41,246 nucleotides of DNA from Anaerolineae bacterium. GTDB lineage: Bacteria > Chloroflexota > Anaerolineae > JAFGEY01. Both the position numbers and the translations under genes were made by a program. The stretch lies in assembly GCA_016929775.1 (NCBI GenBank), contig JAFGIE010000042.1, positions 1-41,246 of the forward strand. The letters are read 5' to 3'. Below, in pieces: positions 23,484-31,519 of this stretch; position 1 is the first letter of the stretch, and every line of letters starts with the position of its first letter. Below the pieces are notes generated by a model. The model saw only the letters and a program-made list of their open reading frames with translations. It was not told the origin of the DNA and searched no databases.

Positions 23484-23915
23484 CTACTGCGGCACGATCT
23501 CGCGCATCTCGCAGACCTCGTACTCTGCGCCGCGAAAGTAGGCGACGTGGACGCCGGGACGGATCTCGACCGGCTCGCCGAGAAAAGGTACGCCTTGCGC
23601 TGCCAGGCGCCGGTAGGTACCCCAAAAGTCCTCGACGATGAAGCCGATGTGGGTCAGGCCATAGTCACTCTGCCGTGCGTCGGGACGCGGCTCGCGCCCC
23701 TTCGGGTGCCGGTAGTCAAACAGCTCCACCACCGAGTCCCCGAGCTTCATGTGGACGATGCGCACCCGTGTCCCCGGCTCGCCGATCAGCCGAGCCATGG
23801 GGGCGTCGAACTCGCGGTCAAAGACCACCTCCATGCCGATCACGTCGCGGTAGAACGCGATCGCGTGCGCCATATCCCGCACGCTGAGCGCCACGTGGTC
23901 TGCTCTCAGGAACAT
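23484..23915 (-). CDS. VOC/glyoxalase-superfamily protein
   Basis: A 143-residue vicinal-oxygen-chelate protein with the two expected beta-alpha-beta-beta-beta modules. The first starts D-H-V-A-L-S-V-R-D and contains F-Y-R-D-V-I-G; the second starts L-T-H-I-G-F-I-V-E-D and ends in Y-E-V-C-E-M. Metal ligand candidates are H7, the Glu in V-V-E-L-F, His in T-H-I-G and the Glu in Y-E-V-C-E. Members include methylmalonyl-CoA epimerase, glyoxalase I and ring-cleaving dioxygenases; the small size fits an epimerase/isomerase or lyase. The ATG directly follows the stop codon of the alcohol dehydrogenase gene, with GGAGG five bases upstream inside that gene, so the two are coupled. Confidence 0.85.
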   Translation of the reverse strand: MFLRADHVALSVRDMAHAIAFYRDVIGMEVVFDREFDAPMARLIGEPGTRVRIVHMKLGDSVVELFDYRHPKGREPRPDARQSDYGLTHIGFIVEDFWGTYRRLAAQGVPFLGEPVEIRPGVHVAYFRGAEYEVCEMREIVPQ

Positions 23916-24980
23916 CTAGGCCTCCATATCCACCAGGATCTTGACCGCCTCGCCCGTCCGCATCATGGCAAATCCGTCTTCCCACGCGTCGAGCGGCAGC
24001 ACGTGTGTGACCAACTGGCGCAGCTTGGGCGCCTCCGCGCGCGCTGCCGCCAGCGCCAACACCCAACTGCTGGGGGGCGAGCTGAAGCAGCCGACGAGGT
24101 CGAGCTCTTTGTAGAGCAGCGCATTCCACGCGACCGGGATCGTCTCTGGGCCGACCAGGCCGATCAACACGACCTTGCCCGTCTTGCGGACCAGGTCGAG
24201 CCCCTGACCGATCGCCGACGCCGATCCCGAGCACTCGATCCAGGCGTCGACGCCCGTGTCCTCCGTCCGCTCGGCGACAGCGCGTCCCAGGTCCTCGCGC
24301 TGCACGTTGACCACCCGCGTCGCGCCCATCCGCCGCGCAAGTGAAAAGCGCACTGCCTCGTCAATGTCGGTGCCTGCGACGATGATCTCGGCAACCCCGA
24401 GGCGGCTTGCCCAGATCGTCGCCATGAGTCCCATCGTCGCCGCGCCCGAGATCAAGACGCTGTGCACTACGCCCAGCGCGCCGCGCTCGTCCCGCAGAGC
24501 GCCGCGCTCGACCAGGCAGTGCGCGCCGATCGCAAAGGGCTCGGTCACGCCCGCCACCTCCCATGGCACGCCTTCGGGCAGCCGATGCGCCAACCAGGCG
24601 GGCAGCGTCAGGTATTCGGCAAACGCGCCATCGCGGCGCGATCCGAGCGCCAGCTTGTGCGGGCAGATGTGCGGCTTGCCTGCCCGGCACAGCGCGCACA
24701 CCCCGCAGGCGCCGGTGTGCAGCTCGCCCACGACCCGATCGCCCACCGCCCAACCGCCCTCCGTCCCCTCGCCCACGGCGACGACCGTCCCGCAGTACTC
24801 GTGGCCCATGATCACGGGCGGATCGTTGGGGAACTCGTCGGCATAGATGTGCAGGTCGGTGCCACAGATCCCGCAGTACCGGACCCGGATCAGCAGCTCG
24901 CCCGCTCCTGGCGCGTGCACGGGCACCTCGCGGATCGCCACGTGCCCCGGACCGGGCGCGTACTTGACGAGCGCTCTCAT
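23916..24980 (-). CDS. Zinc-dependent medium-chain alcohol/polyol dehydrogenase
   Basis: A 354-residue MDR enzyme of the threonine/sorbitol dehydrogenase group. Catalytic zinc: C39-G-T-D and G-H60-E61-x-x-G. Structural zinc: C92-x2-C95-x2-C98-x7-C106. The Rossmann part carries I-S-G-A-A-T-M-G-L-M and a D-containing V-A-G-T-D that favours NAD. It should oxidise a sugar, polyol or hydroxy acid; a sugar 1-dehydrogenase or polyol dehydrogenase fits the cluster. An AGGAG lies ten bases before the ATG, 13 bp after the glycosyltransferase stop. It is directly coupled to the VOC gene. Confidence 0.92.
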   Translation of the reverse strand: MRALVKYAPGPGHVAIREVPVHAPGAGELLIRVRYCGICGTDLHIYADEFPNDPPVIMGHEYCGTVVAVGEGTEGGWAVGDRVVGELHTGACGVCALCRAGKPHICPHKLALGSRRDGAFAEYLTLPAWLAHRLPEGVPWEVAGVTEPFAIGAHCLVERGALRDERGALGVVHSVLISGAATMGLMATIWASRLGVAEIIVAGTDIDEAVRFSLARRMGATRVVNVQREDLGRAVAERTEDTGVDAWIECSGSASAIGQGLDLVRKTGKVVLIGLVGPETIPVAWNALLYKELDLVGCFSSPPSSWVLALAAARAEAPKLRQLVTHVLPLDAWEDGFAMMRTGEAVKILVDMEA

Positions 24981-24993
24981 CTCGGTTTCGCTC

Positions 24994-26838
24994 CTATCCC
25001 CCCTCAGGTGGTGCGCGGAACGGCAGGCTGTAGAACCAGATGCTGTCGCCAGTGACCTGCCCGTCCGCGTCGACGACGAGCAAGCGAACCCCTGTAGCGC
25101 GATCGTAGAACCCGACCTCGAAGGTGCCGGTCCCTGGGACCGGCGTCCACTCGGGCATGGTCAGGTAGAACGTGTCCGCGATGATCTGGCCTGGCTGCCA
25201 CGACGTGGTCGGGTACCGCCCCATGCCGGTGTAGGTATCCTGCTGCACGAGGATGTTGCCCCACTGATCGACCAAGTGCACAAAGACCGTATAGTCGATC
25301 CCAAAGGGCACCATCGCCTGGTAGTAGAGCGTGATCGACACCCGATCGCCGGGCCACGTCACCTCGTCATGCGCCTCGTACCCCAGGAGCGTGACCTGCC
25401 CCTGGAAGCTGGCATCCAGCCGTTCGGTCAGCGGTCCGACCTCGCTCTCGTCGAGGATGGGCGGCGGCGCATAGTTAGGCCGTATGTAAACGAACGGCGA
25501 GGCAACCGCCAGCGCCAAGAGACCGACGCTGGCAATGCCCACGACGGCAGGCTGCCAGCGCCGGGGTGCGAACTGGCAGAGCCCGAGCGCGATGCCGGTC
25601 GACAGCGCCGCGATCGCCGGGTAGAGCAGCCGTCCCAGGTTGACGCCCCGCATCAGCGCGATCCAGTAGCATACGCTCGCCAGGCTGCCGGCAGCCCACA
25701 CTGCCAGGGCCAACAGCGCGAGGCGCGTCTCGCGGTCCAAGCGCCAGCGTGTCCACTGCTTGACGGCAAGCACGATCGCGCCGACGAGGGCGAGACGATC
25801 GACCCCAAACAGGATCAGGTTGATCCAGCGCGCGATCGGGATGCTGTTCAGCCCGAACACGGCCCAATAGGACTCCTCGAGGCCCTGCACCTCGAGCCGC
25901 AGATCGTCAAGCGTCAGCGCTTCCGTGCGGCGCCCCCACTTTGTCACGTGAACCGTGGTCCCTGCCAGATCGCCGCCCAGCAGGATCGCGTTGCGCGCGA
26001 ACCACCAGCCGCTGAGCGCCGCCGCGCAGACGAGTATGACGCCTCCCCAGCGCAGCACGAGAGGCAGCACGCCCCTGCCGCTCCCCGCCGCCTTGTGGGC
26101 GGCATAGATCAGGGCACACGCAACCACAGGCAGCATCACCACTGCGCTGACCTTGGAGAGCAGCGCCGCTCCCAGCGCCACGCCGAGCGCGACAGCGTGG
26201 CGCAGCCGCAGCTGCGGGGCGCGCATGGCGCGCAGCGCCAGCAGACCGGTCAGCGCGCAGGTCGCTGCGACCATCACGTCATTGTTGACCGTCCCGCTGA
26301 CGTACAGGAAGCGCGGGTTGAACGCACACAAGGCCATTGCGGCGGCTGCCAACCAGCGCCGCTCGGAAAAGAGCGCGATCGACACGAAATAGGTGCACAC
26401 CACCGCTGCGCCGCCGATCGCGATCGATAGGCAGCGCAGCAGGCGCACTGCCAGCGCTGCGCCGCTGCGGGGCGTGACCTCGTCCACCGTATGCATGTAG
26501 CGGTTGCGGTTGTCGCCAGCGACGCCGTCCCAAATCGGGCGGTAGTAGGGATTCAGCCGCGTCAGGGACGCCATGTCGCCCGTGTCGATGCCGGCGATCA
26601 GCAGCGCGCCGGCGAGGTAGTAGAGCGGGGGCTGCGTCGCCTCTTGTCGCGCTGGGTTGTGCGGATCGAAAGCCGGGAATCCCTTACCGTCCGCCAGGTG
26701 CACGATGTACGCCACGTGGTAGAGCTCATCCGTCTTCTCAAAGAAGGGCGTGGTCAGGCTGTACAGCAGAGCCAGGAGCACGTACGCAGTCAGGATGGCG
26801 TACAGAAAGGGGTGCGTCTTGAGCGAGAATCGGGTCAA
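24994..26838 (-). CDS. Polytopic glycosyltransferase-like membrane protein (GT39/DUF2142 type)
   Basis: A 614-residue membrane protein with about 11 hydrophobic helices and a soluble C-terminal domain of about 140 residues (from about 470). The first loop carries F-E-K-T-D37-E38-L-Y-H and Q-P-P-L-Y-Y, the pattern of GT-C enzymes that use lipid-linked sugars (ArnT/PMT, DUF2142). The C-terminal part looks beta-rich (V-F-V-H-L-V-D-Q-W-G-N) and should lie outside the membrane. It probably transfers a sugar on the outer face. The start appears to be TTG, as no ATG or GTG lies near; the ribosome site is weak. It sits 12 bp from the Ldh2-type gene and 13 bp from the alcohol dehydrogenase, an odd guest in a catabolic operon. 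Confidence 0.75.
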   Translation of the reverse strand: MTRFSLKTHPFLYAILTAYVLLALLYSLTTPFFEKTDELYHVAYIVHLADGKGFPAFDPHNPARQEATQPPLYYLAGALLIAGIDTGDMASLTRLNPYYRPIWDGVAGDNRNRYMHTVDEVTPRSGAALAVRLLRCLSIAIGGAAVVCTYFVSIALFSERRWLAAAAMALCAFNPRFLYVSGTVNNDVMVAATCALTGLLALRAMRAPQLRLRHAVALGVALGAALLSKVSAVVMLPVVACALIYAAHKAAGSGRGVLPLVLRWGGVILVCAAALSGWWFARNAILLGGDLAGTTVHVTKWGRRTEALTLDDLRLEVQGLEESYWAVFGLNSIPIARWINLILFGVDRLALVGAIVLAVKQWTRWRLDRETRLALLALAVWAAGSLASVCYWIALMRGVNLGRLLYPAIAALSTGIALGLCQFAPRRWQPAVVGIASVGLLALAVASPFVYIRPNYAPPPILDESEVGPLTERLDASFQGQVTLLGYEAHDEVTWPGDRVSITLYYQAMVPFGIDYTVFVHLVDQWGNILVQQDTYTGMGRYPTTSWQPGQIIADTFYLTMPEWTPVPGTGTFEVGFYDRATGVRLLVVDADGQVTGDSIWFYSLPFRAPPEGG

Positions 26839-26850
26839 TGCTCTGTCTTT

Positions 26851-27906
26851 CTATCCTGGGAATGGGACCCCGAAGCGCCTGCCCAGCCCCGCCAATTCCT
26901 CGTACAGCCCCGGGTCGACCGGGATGCCCTCGGCACGGCGCTGCGCGCGACGCAGGCCCTCGATCTGACCCGGATAGAGCACGCGTTCGAATCCCTCTGC
27001 GGGGGGCAGCGCGCCGAACTCGTCCAGCATCTCCCCCAGGCACCGCTTGAACGTCTCGAGCGGCATCCAGCGCCGCAGGTCGTAAGCGGCGATAAAGTGA
27101 CCCAGCTGGCGCGGCTTGTCGAGTTCGCCGTACATGGCATTCACGTGTGGCCCCCACGGCATGCCCGACAGCACGCTGCAAAAGATGTCGATCACCATTG
27201 CCAGCCCACTCCCCTTCGGACCGGCGATCGGGTGCATGCCGGCGATCGCAAAGGGATCGGTCGTCGGATGCCCGTCGGCGTCATAGCCCCACTCAGCCGG
27301 GATGGAGCGCCCCTCGGTCTGCGCGAGCGCGATCTTGCCGTACGGGATCGACGTCGTCGCCATGTCCAGGATCACCGGGATCCCATCGGTGGGGAATCCG
27401 ATCGCGATCGGATTCGTGCCAAAGAAAGGCTTGCGCGATCCGAACGGGATCAGGAAGGCATCGGTAGCGGTCATCATCATTCCGATGTAACCCTCCGCGA
27501 CCAGTCGCCCGATGTAGTAGCCGGTCATGCCAAAGTGGCTCGAGTTGCGCACCACCACTGCCCCACTCCCGCTCTCGCGCGCCAACGCCATCGCCTGCCG
27601 GCAAGCATACTCGGTCACCACGTGCCCCAGGCCATTCCCCCCCTCGACGATCCCCAGCGCGGGAGCCGTGCGCTCGAAACGCAGCTCGGGCTGCGCGACG
27701 ATCGTACCATTGTCCAGCCGCCGCACATAGTGCGCCAACCGCACCACGCCGTGCGAGTCAATCCCCGATAGGTTCGCCGTCAGGAGACAGTCCGCCACGA
27801 TCGCCGCGTCCGCGCGTGGGACGCCCTTGGCGGCGAGCACCTCGGTCACGAACGCGATGAGCTTGTCCGCCGGGATCCGTTCGGTGTCGGTTTGCATCGC
27901 CTTCAC
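26851..27906 (-). CDS. Malate/L-lactate/sugar-acid dehydrogenase (Ldh2 family)
   Basis: A 351-residue NAD(P)-dependent oxidoreductase of the Ldh2/MDH2 family (ComC, YlbC, AllD, YiaK). The family marks are G-I-D-S-H52-G-V and N-S-S-H124-F-G, then N-P-I-A-I-G-F-P-T, and P-F-A-I-A-G-M-H-P-I-A-G-P-K-G-S-G-L-A near the substrate site. Members reduce or oxidise 2-oxo/2-hydroxy acids, including 2,3-diketogulonate and delta-1-piperideine-2-carboxylate, so a keto-sugar-acid substrate is possible. The GTG start overlaps the preceding SDR stop by four bases (GTGA); an ATG three codons later is an alternative. Confidence 0.9.
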   Translation of the reverse strand: MKAMQTDTERIPADKLIAFVTEVLAAKGVPRADAAIVADCLLTANLSGIDSHGVVRLAHYVRRLDNGTIVAQPELRFERTAPALGIVEGGNGLGHVVTEYACRQAMALARESGSGAVVVRNSSHFGMTGYYIGRLVAEGYIGMMMTATDAFLIPFGSRKPFFGTNPIAIGFPTDGIPVILDMATTSIPYGKIALAQTEGRSIPAEWGYDADGHPTTDPFAIAGMHPIAGPKGSGLAMVIDIFCSVLSGMPWGPHVNAMYGELDKPRQLGHFIAAYDLRRWMPLETFKRCLGEMLDEFGALPPAEGFERVLYPGQIEGLRRAQRRAEGIPVDPGLYEELAGLGRRFGVPFPG

Positions 27907-28643
27907 CCCATGTACATGCCGCCGTTGACGTCGAGTGTGACGCCGGTGACATAGTCCGCCAACGGCGATGCCAGGAACAAGACCACGTTCGCCACATCCT
28001 CAGGACTGCCGACCCGTCGCAGCGGGATCTGGGCGGCATACTCCGCCTCCCGTCCCCCGATCTGGCGCCGCACCGGATCGGTGAGGATGATCCCGGGCGC
28101 AACGGCGTTGACGTTGACGCCAAACGGGCCACCCTCCTTGGCGAGTGTGCGCGTTAGGCCGATCAGCCCTGCCTTGGAAGCCGCATAGTGGACGCCGACC
28201 TCGATCCCGCCTACGCGCGCCGCGAGGGACGAAAAAACGATCACTTTGCCCCCGCGCGCCTTCATGCCCTCCATGAAAGCACGGCAGACGAGAAACGTGC
28301 CCCGCAGGTTGACGTCGAGGACCGTATCCCACTCTGCCACCGACACTGCCTCGATCCCGCGGCGGTACGAGATCACGCCTGCGCAGTTGACGAGGATGTC
28401 CACACTGCCCATGCCCTCGCTCACGCGGCGGCGCATATCGACTACCGCCGCCGCATCCGACAGGTCGCACGCGATCGCCAGCCCATCCCCGATCGCGTCG
28501 ATCGTCTCCTGCGCGCCCGCCAGGTTGAGGTCGACGACGGCGATGCGCGCCCCTGCGCCGGCGAGGGCAAAGGCACACGCGCGCCCGATGCCCGCTGCCC
28601 CACCGGTAACCACGGCGCTCTTGCCCGCCAGATCGATCTCCAT
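27903..28643 (-). CDS. Short-chain dehydrogenase/reductase (second SDR)
   Basis: A 246-residue classical SDR: T13-G-G-A-A-G-I-G20, D60-L-S, N-C-A-G (86-89), S138-S139, Y153-A-A-S-K157 and a C-terminal D-V-N-G-G-M-Y. D38-L-N after the second strand suggests NAD rather than NADP. It is a different protein from the SDR at 20408-21178 and not a recent duplicate by eye. It could be a sugar or 2-keto-3-deoxy-sugar-acid dehydrogenase, such as the type acting before a diketo-acid hydrolase. GGAG lies four bases before the ATG. It is translationally coupled to the Ldh2-type gene and 33 bp after the AOR gene. Confidence 0.9.
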   Translation of the reverse strand: MEIDLAGKSAVVTGGAAGIGRACAFALAGAGARIAVVDLNLAGAQETIDAIGDGLAIACDLSDAAAVVDMRRRVSEGMGSVDILVNCAGVISYRRGIEAVSVAEWDTVLDVNLRGTFLVCRAFMEGMKARGGKVIVFSSLAARVGGIEVGVHYAASKAGLIGLTRTLAKEGGPFGVNVNAVAPGIILTDPVRRQIGGREAEYAAQIPLRRVGSPEDVANVVLFLASPLADYVTGVTLDVNGGMYMG

Positions 28644-28676
28644 CTCGCTCCTTCCCGGCGCCTGTGCGTGTGGCGC

Positions 28677-30512
28677 TTAGCCGCGCTCCGCATCTGGCGG
28701 GCGCCCGTCCGCGTCCCACCCGCGCAGCCGGTAGTAGGCCTCCAGCATCGGCGCCATGTCTGGCAGGTGGCCCGCCGCCGCTCCGGACGGGCGCGGCTCC
28801 GTCCGGAGCCGCTCGGGAAGCACGTCGTCGGCGCGGCTCACGCCGAGGCGCACGTTGATCCGGCGCTTGAGGTCATAGATCCGCCTGCCCGTCGCCAACA
28901 ACTGCTCAGGGGTCCACGACCAGCCCATCGCCGCGTTGAGCAGGGCAGTGACGTGCGCTGGCGCAACGCCCCCCTTGCACAGGAACTTGCACAGCCCCAA
29001 CGGGTTATAGACCGAGGCATAGTCCTGAAAGGCCACGACCAGCTCTGCCGCCGTTTCGCCCCCCTCGAACCGGTCGCGCGGCGTCTCTTGCCAACCGCGC
29101 CAGGTCATCCCGTAGCCGCGCCAATAGGAGGGCCCTTCCATGTGACACGCGCCCCGGTTGGCAGTGGCATAGTCGAGCGCCATGTCGACAAAGGCGCGCG
29201 GATCGATGTACGGCAGCTCCAGGCCCTTCACCTGCGCCGTGTACGCAGCGCCGCCCAGCGCATCCGCCGCTACACGGCTCCCCTCCGCCAGCAGATCGCC
29301 GATCCCGTCCCGGCGCGCGATCGCGCCGATCATGGCGATCGCCGCTCCCGCGTCGCCCCACCGCAAGACGATCCCCCCCGTATCCGCCGCCGTGATCAGG
29401 CCTCGTTCGTATGCTTCGGTGGCAAAGGCCAACACGCCCGAAGTCGTGATCGTGTCCAAGCCCAGCCGGTTGCACAGGTCGTTCATGCGGGCAATGGCCT
29501 GCAGGTCGTCGATCAGCAGGTTGCCGCCAAAGCCGCACAGTGTCTCGTACTCGGGCCCTTCTCCGCGCACGCCGGCGTAGGGCCCCTCCTCGATCGCGAT
29601 CGCCTTGCCACAGCCAATCGGGCAGGCATAGCAGTACGTGTTGCCGACCCAGATCGTATCGCGCATGGTCTGGCCCGTGATCGCCTCGGCGCCCTCGGGC
29701 CAGCTTCCCTCCCGCCAGTTCTGGAGCGGCAGCGCCCCAAAGCGCTCGGCGGTGAGCACGCCCCCTGACGTGCCGAGCAGGGTCATGCCCGCCGCCTTTG
29801 TGCGGATCATGGCGTTCATGCGCTTGACCAGCGCGCGCAGGCGATCGGGATCGGGGTACGTCGGCCTGGCTATGCCGCGCACGGCGATCGCCTTGAGGCG
29901 CTTGGCGCCCATGACCGCCCCCATGCCCGTCCGGCCCGCAGCGCGCGAGTGCGTTGCGCCGCCCTGCATCACCGAGGCATAGCGCACCAGGCGCTCGCCG
30001 GCGGGGCCGATCAGGGCGATCCGCGCGCGCCCATCTGTCTCGCCCTCAATCCGGTCGTGCGCCTCAAAGGCATCCATGCCCCACAGGTGACGCGCATCGC
30101 GGATCTCGACCGTGCCCGCCCGCCCGTCGATCCACAGGTAGACGGGATGGGCGGCGCCCCCCTCGAGGATCAAGCCAGCGTAGCCTGCCGCGCGCAGCTG
30201 GGCGCCCCAGTGCCCGCCGGTGTTCGACTCGCCCCACATGCCCGTCAGCGGCGATCGCGCGCACCACGTGCTCCTGCACCCCGTGGGGACCATGGTCCCG
30301 GTGAGCAGGCCATTGAAGACGTAGAGCGTGTTGCCCGGATCGAGTGGGTCGTCGGGCACCAGGCCCGCAGCCAACGCCTCGCTGAACAAATGCGCCGCCA
30401 ACCCGCTGCCCAGCAGGTAGTGCTCGAGCAGAGCCGGGTCGGTCGGGACCTCGCTGATCCGCTCCCGACCTAGGTGCACGTACAGCAACTTGCCGGCGCA
30501 GACCTGTGCCAT
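28677..30512 (-). CDS. Tungsten-type aldehyde:ferredoxin oxidoreductase
   Basis: A 611-residue AOR-family enzyme, oxidising an aldehyde to an acid with ferredoxin. The pterin-binding segment A-R-S-P-L-T-G-M-W-G-E-S-N-T-G-G (about 85-100) and R-T-G-M-G-A-V-M-G-A-K-R-L-K-A-I (194-209) are present. The cluster ligands are C294-x2-C297-x3-C301 and C508 (in P-L-G-L-C-K-F). The protein is complete in length. An AGGAGG six bases before the ATG at 30512 decides the start over an upstream frame extension. It lies between the second FAH enzyme (43 bp) and an SDR (33 bp). Its substrate could be a semialdehyde made by the pathway; that is inference. No cofactor-synthesis or ferredoxin gene is adjacent. 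Confidence 0.92.
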   Translation of the reverse strand: MAQVCAGKLLYVHLGRERISEVPTDPALLEHYLLGSGLAAHLFSEALAAGLVPDDPLDPGNTLYVFNGLLTGTMVPTGCRSTWCARSPLTGMWGESNTGGHWGAQLRAAGYAGLILEGGAAHPVYLWIDGRAGTVEIRDARHLWGMDAFEAHDRIEGETDGRARIALIGPAGERLVRYASVMQGGATHSRAAGRTGMGAVMGAKRLKAIAVRGIARPTYPDPDRLRALVKRMNAMIRTKAAGMTLLGTSGGVLTAERFGALPLQNWREGSWPEGAEAITGQTMRDTIWVGNTYCYACPIGCGKAIAIEEGPYAGVRGEGPEYETLCGFGGNLLIDDLQAIARMNDLCNRLGLDTITTSGVLAFATEAYERGLITAADTGGIVLRWGDAGAAIAMIGAIARRDGIGDLLAEGSRVAADALGGAAYTAQVKGLELPYIDPRAFVDMALDYATANRGACHMEGPSYWRGYGMTWRGWQETPRDRFEGGETAAELVVAFQDYASVYNPLGLCKFLCKGGVAPAHVTALLNAAMGWSWTPEQLLATGRRIYDLKRRINVRLGVSRADDVLPERLRTEPRPSGAAAGHLPDMAPMLEAYYRLRGWDADGRPPDAERG

Positions 30513-30555
30513 GGTGTCCCTCCTCACGCCGCGGCAGCCATCCCGCCCCGCTCGC

Positions 30556-31422
30556 TCAGAGGCGTTCCTCGACGCACGGATTGGTCAGCGCCCCGATCCC
30601 GCCCACCTCGACCGTGATCTCGTCGCCATCCTTGAGGTAGACCGGTGGATCGCGGAACACGCCCACGCCGGGTGGGGTGCCGGTGACGATCACGTCGCCA
30701 GGCATGAGCGTGAAGGCGCGGCTGGAGAACGCGATCAGCTCGCGCACGTCAAAGATCATCTGTGCCGTCGTCGAGTCCTGCATCACCGCGCCGTTCAGTG
30801 TCGTGCGCACGGGCAGGGCCTGCGGGTCAGGGATCTCGTCCACCGTGACCAGCCACGGTCCGAGCGGGCAAAAGGTATCGAGCGACTTGCCGCGCACCCA
30901 CTGCCCGTCGCCGAACTGCAGGTTGCGCGCGCTCACGTCGTTGCACACCGTGTACCCCGCCACATAGTCCAGCGCTTCGTCCACCGTCACGCGACGCGCC
31001 GTCCTGCCGATCACGACTGCCAGCTCGACCTCATAGTCGACCTGGTCGGTCAGCGCCGGATCCCAACGGATCGCCGCGCCTGGGCCGATCACGGCGCTCG
31101 GGAACTTGGTAAAGATCACGGGCCACTCGGGCGGTTCGACCCCCTGTTCGCGACAGTGGTCCATATAGTTCTGTCCGATGGCAACCACCTTGGAGGGCCC
31201 GAGCACCGGGGCCAACAAGGTCACCTCGGAGAGCGGCAGCCCCCTCTCTGCCTGCGCCAGTGCCTGCTCCGCCAGGCGCATGGCGCCTGCGCCGATCGTG
31301 AGCAGATCGGTCATGTCTCCTGGCAGCGCCCCCCGGGTGGCTGTGACCAAGTCGATCACCTGGTCGCCGCGGATCGCGCCCAGGCGTGGTCCCGTTCCAG
31401 TCGTAAAGGTCGCAAGCTTCAT
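30556..31422 (-). CDS. FAH-family acylpyruvase/diketo-deoxy-sugar-acid hydrolase
   Basis: A 288-residue fumarylacetoacetate-hydrolase-fold enzyme. Metal ligands are E131-V-E133 (D-Y-E-V-E-L-A) and D162 (C-N-D-V-S-A-R-N). Other marks are G-Q-N-Y-M-D-H, G-K-S-L-D-T-F-C-P-L-G-P and V-I-V-T-G-T-P-P-G-V-G. It matches the hydrolase subgroup that includes acylpyruvases, fumarylpyruvate hydrolase and 2,4-diketo-3-deoxy-L-fuconate hydrolase, which release pyruvate. The start is M-K-L-A-T-F at 31422 because a GGAG lies upstream. It is next to another FAH enzyme of a distinct subgroup, 97 bp apart. Confidence 0.9.
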   Translation of the reverse strand: MKLATFTTGTGPRLGAIRGDQVIDLVTATRGALPGDMTDLLTIGAGAMRLAEQALAQAERGLPLSEVTLLAPVLGPSKVVAIGQNYMDHCREQGVEPPEWPVIFTKFPSAVIGPGAAIRWDPALTDQVDYEVELAVVIGRTARRVTVDEALDYVAGYTVCNDVSARNLQFGDGQWVRGKSLDTFCPLGPWLVTVDEIPDPQALPVRTTLNGAVMQDSTTAQMIFDVRELIAFSSRAFTLMPGDVIVTGTPPGVGVFRDPPVYLKDGDEITVEVGGIGALTNPCVEERL

Positions 31423-31519
31423 GAGTGCTCTCTCCAGCTCTTCGTGGGATGTGCGGGCCACGCGCCCGCGATGGGTAGCGTACGCCCAGCGCGGCTGAGG
31501 ACCGCCCGGGCGCCAGATC

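Noticed and set aside
24847..26430. Plus-strand frame of 527 codons opposite the glycosyltransferase
   Set aside because: Gln/Arg-rich, no motif, antisense to a clear membrane protein.
28188..29768. Plus-strand frame of 526 codons opposite the AOR and SDR genes
   Set aside because: Low-complexity Arg/Ala/Asp composition, no ribosome site; an antisense shadow.
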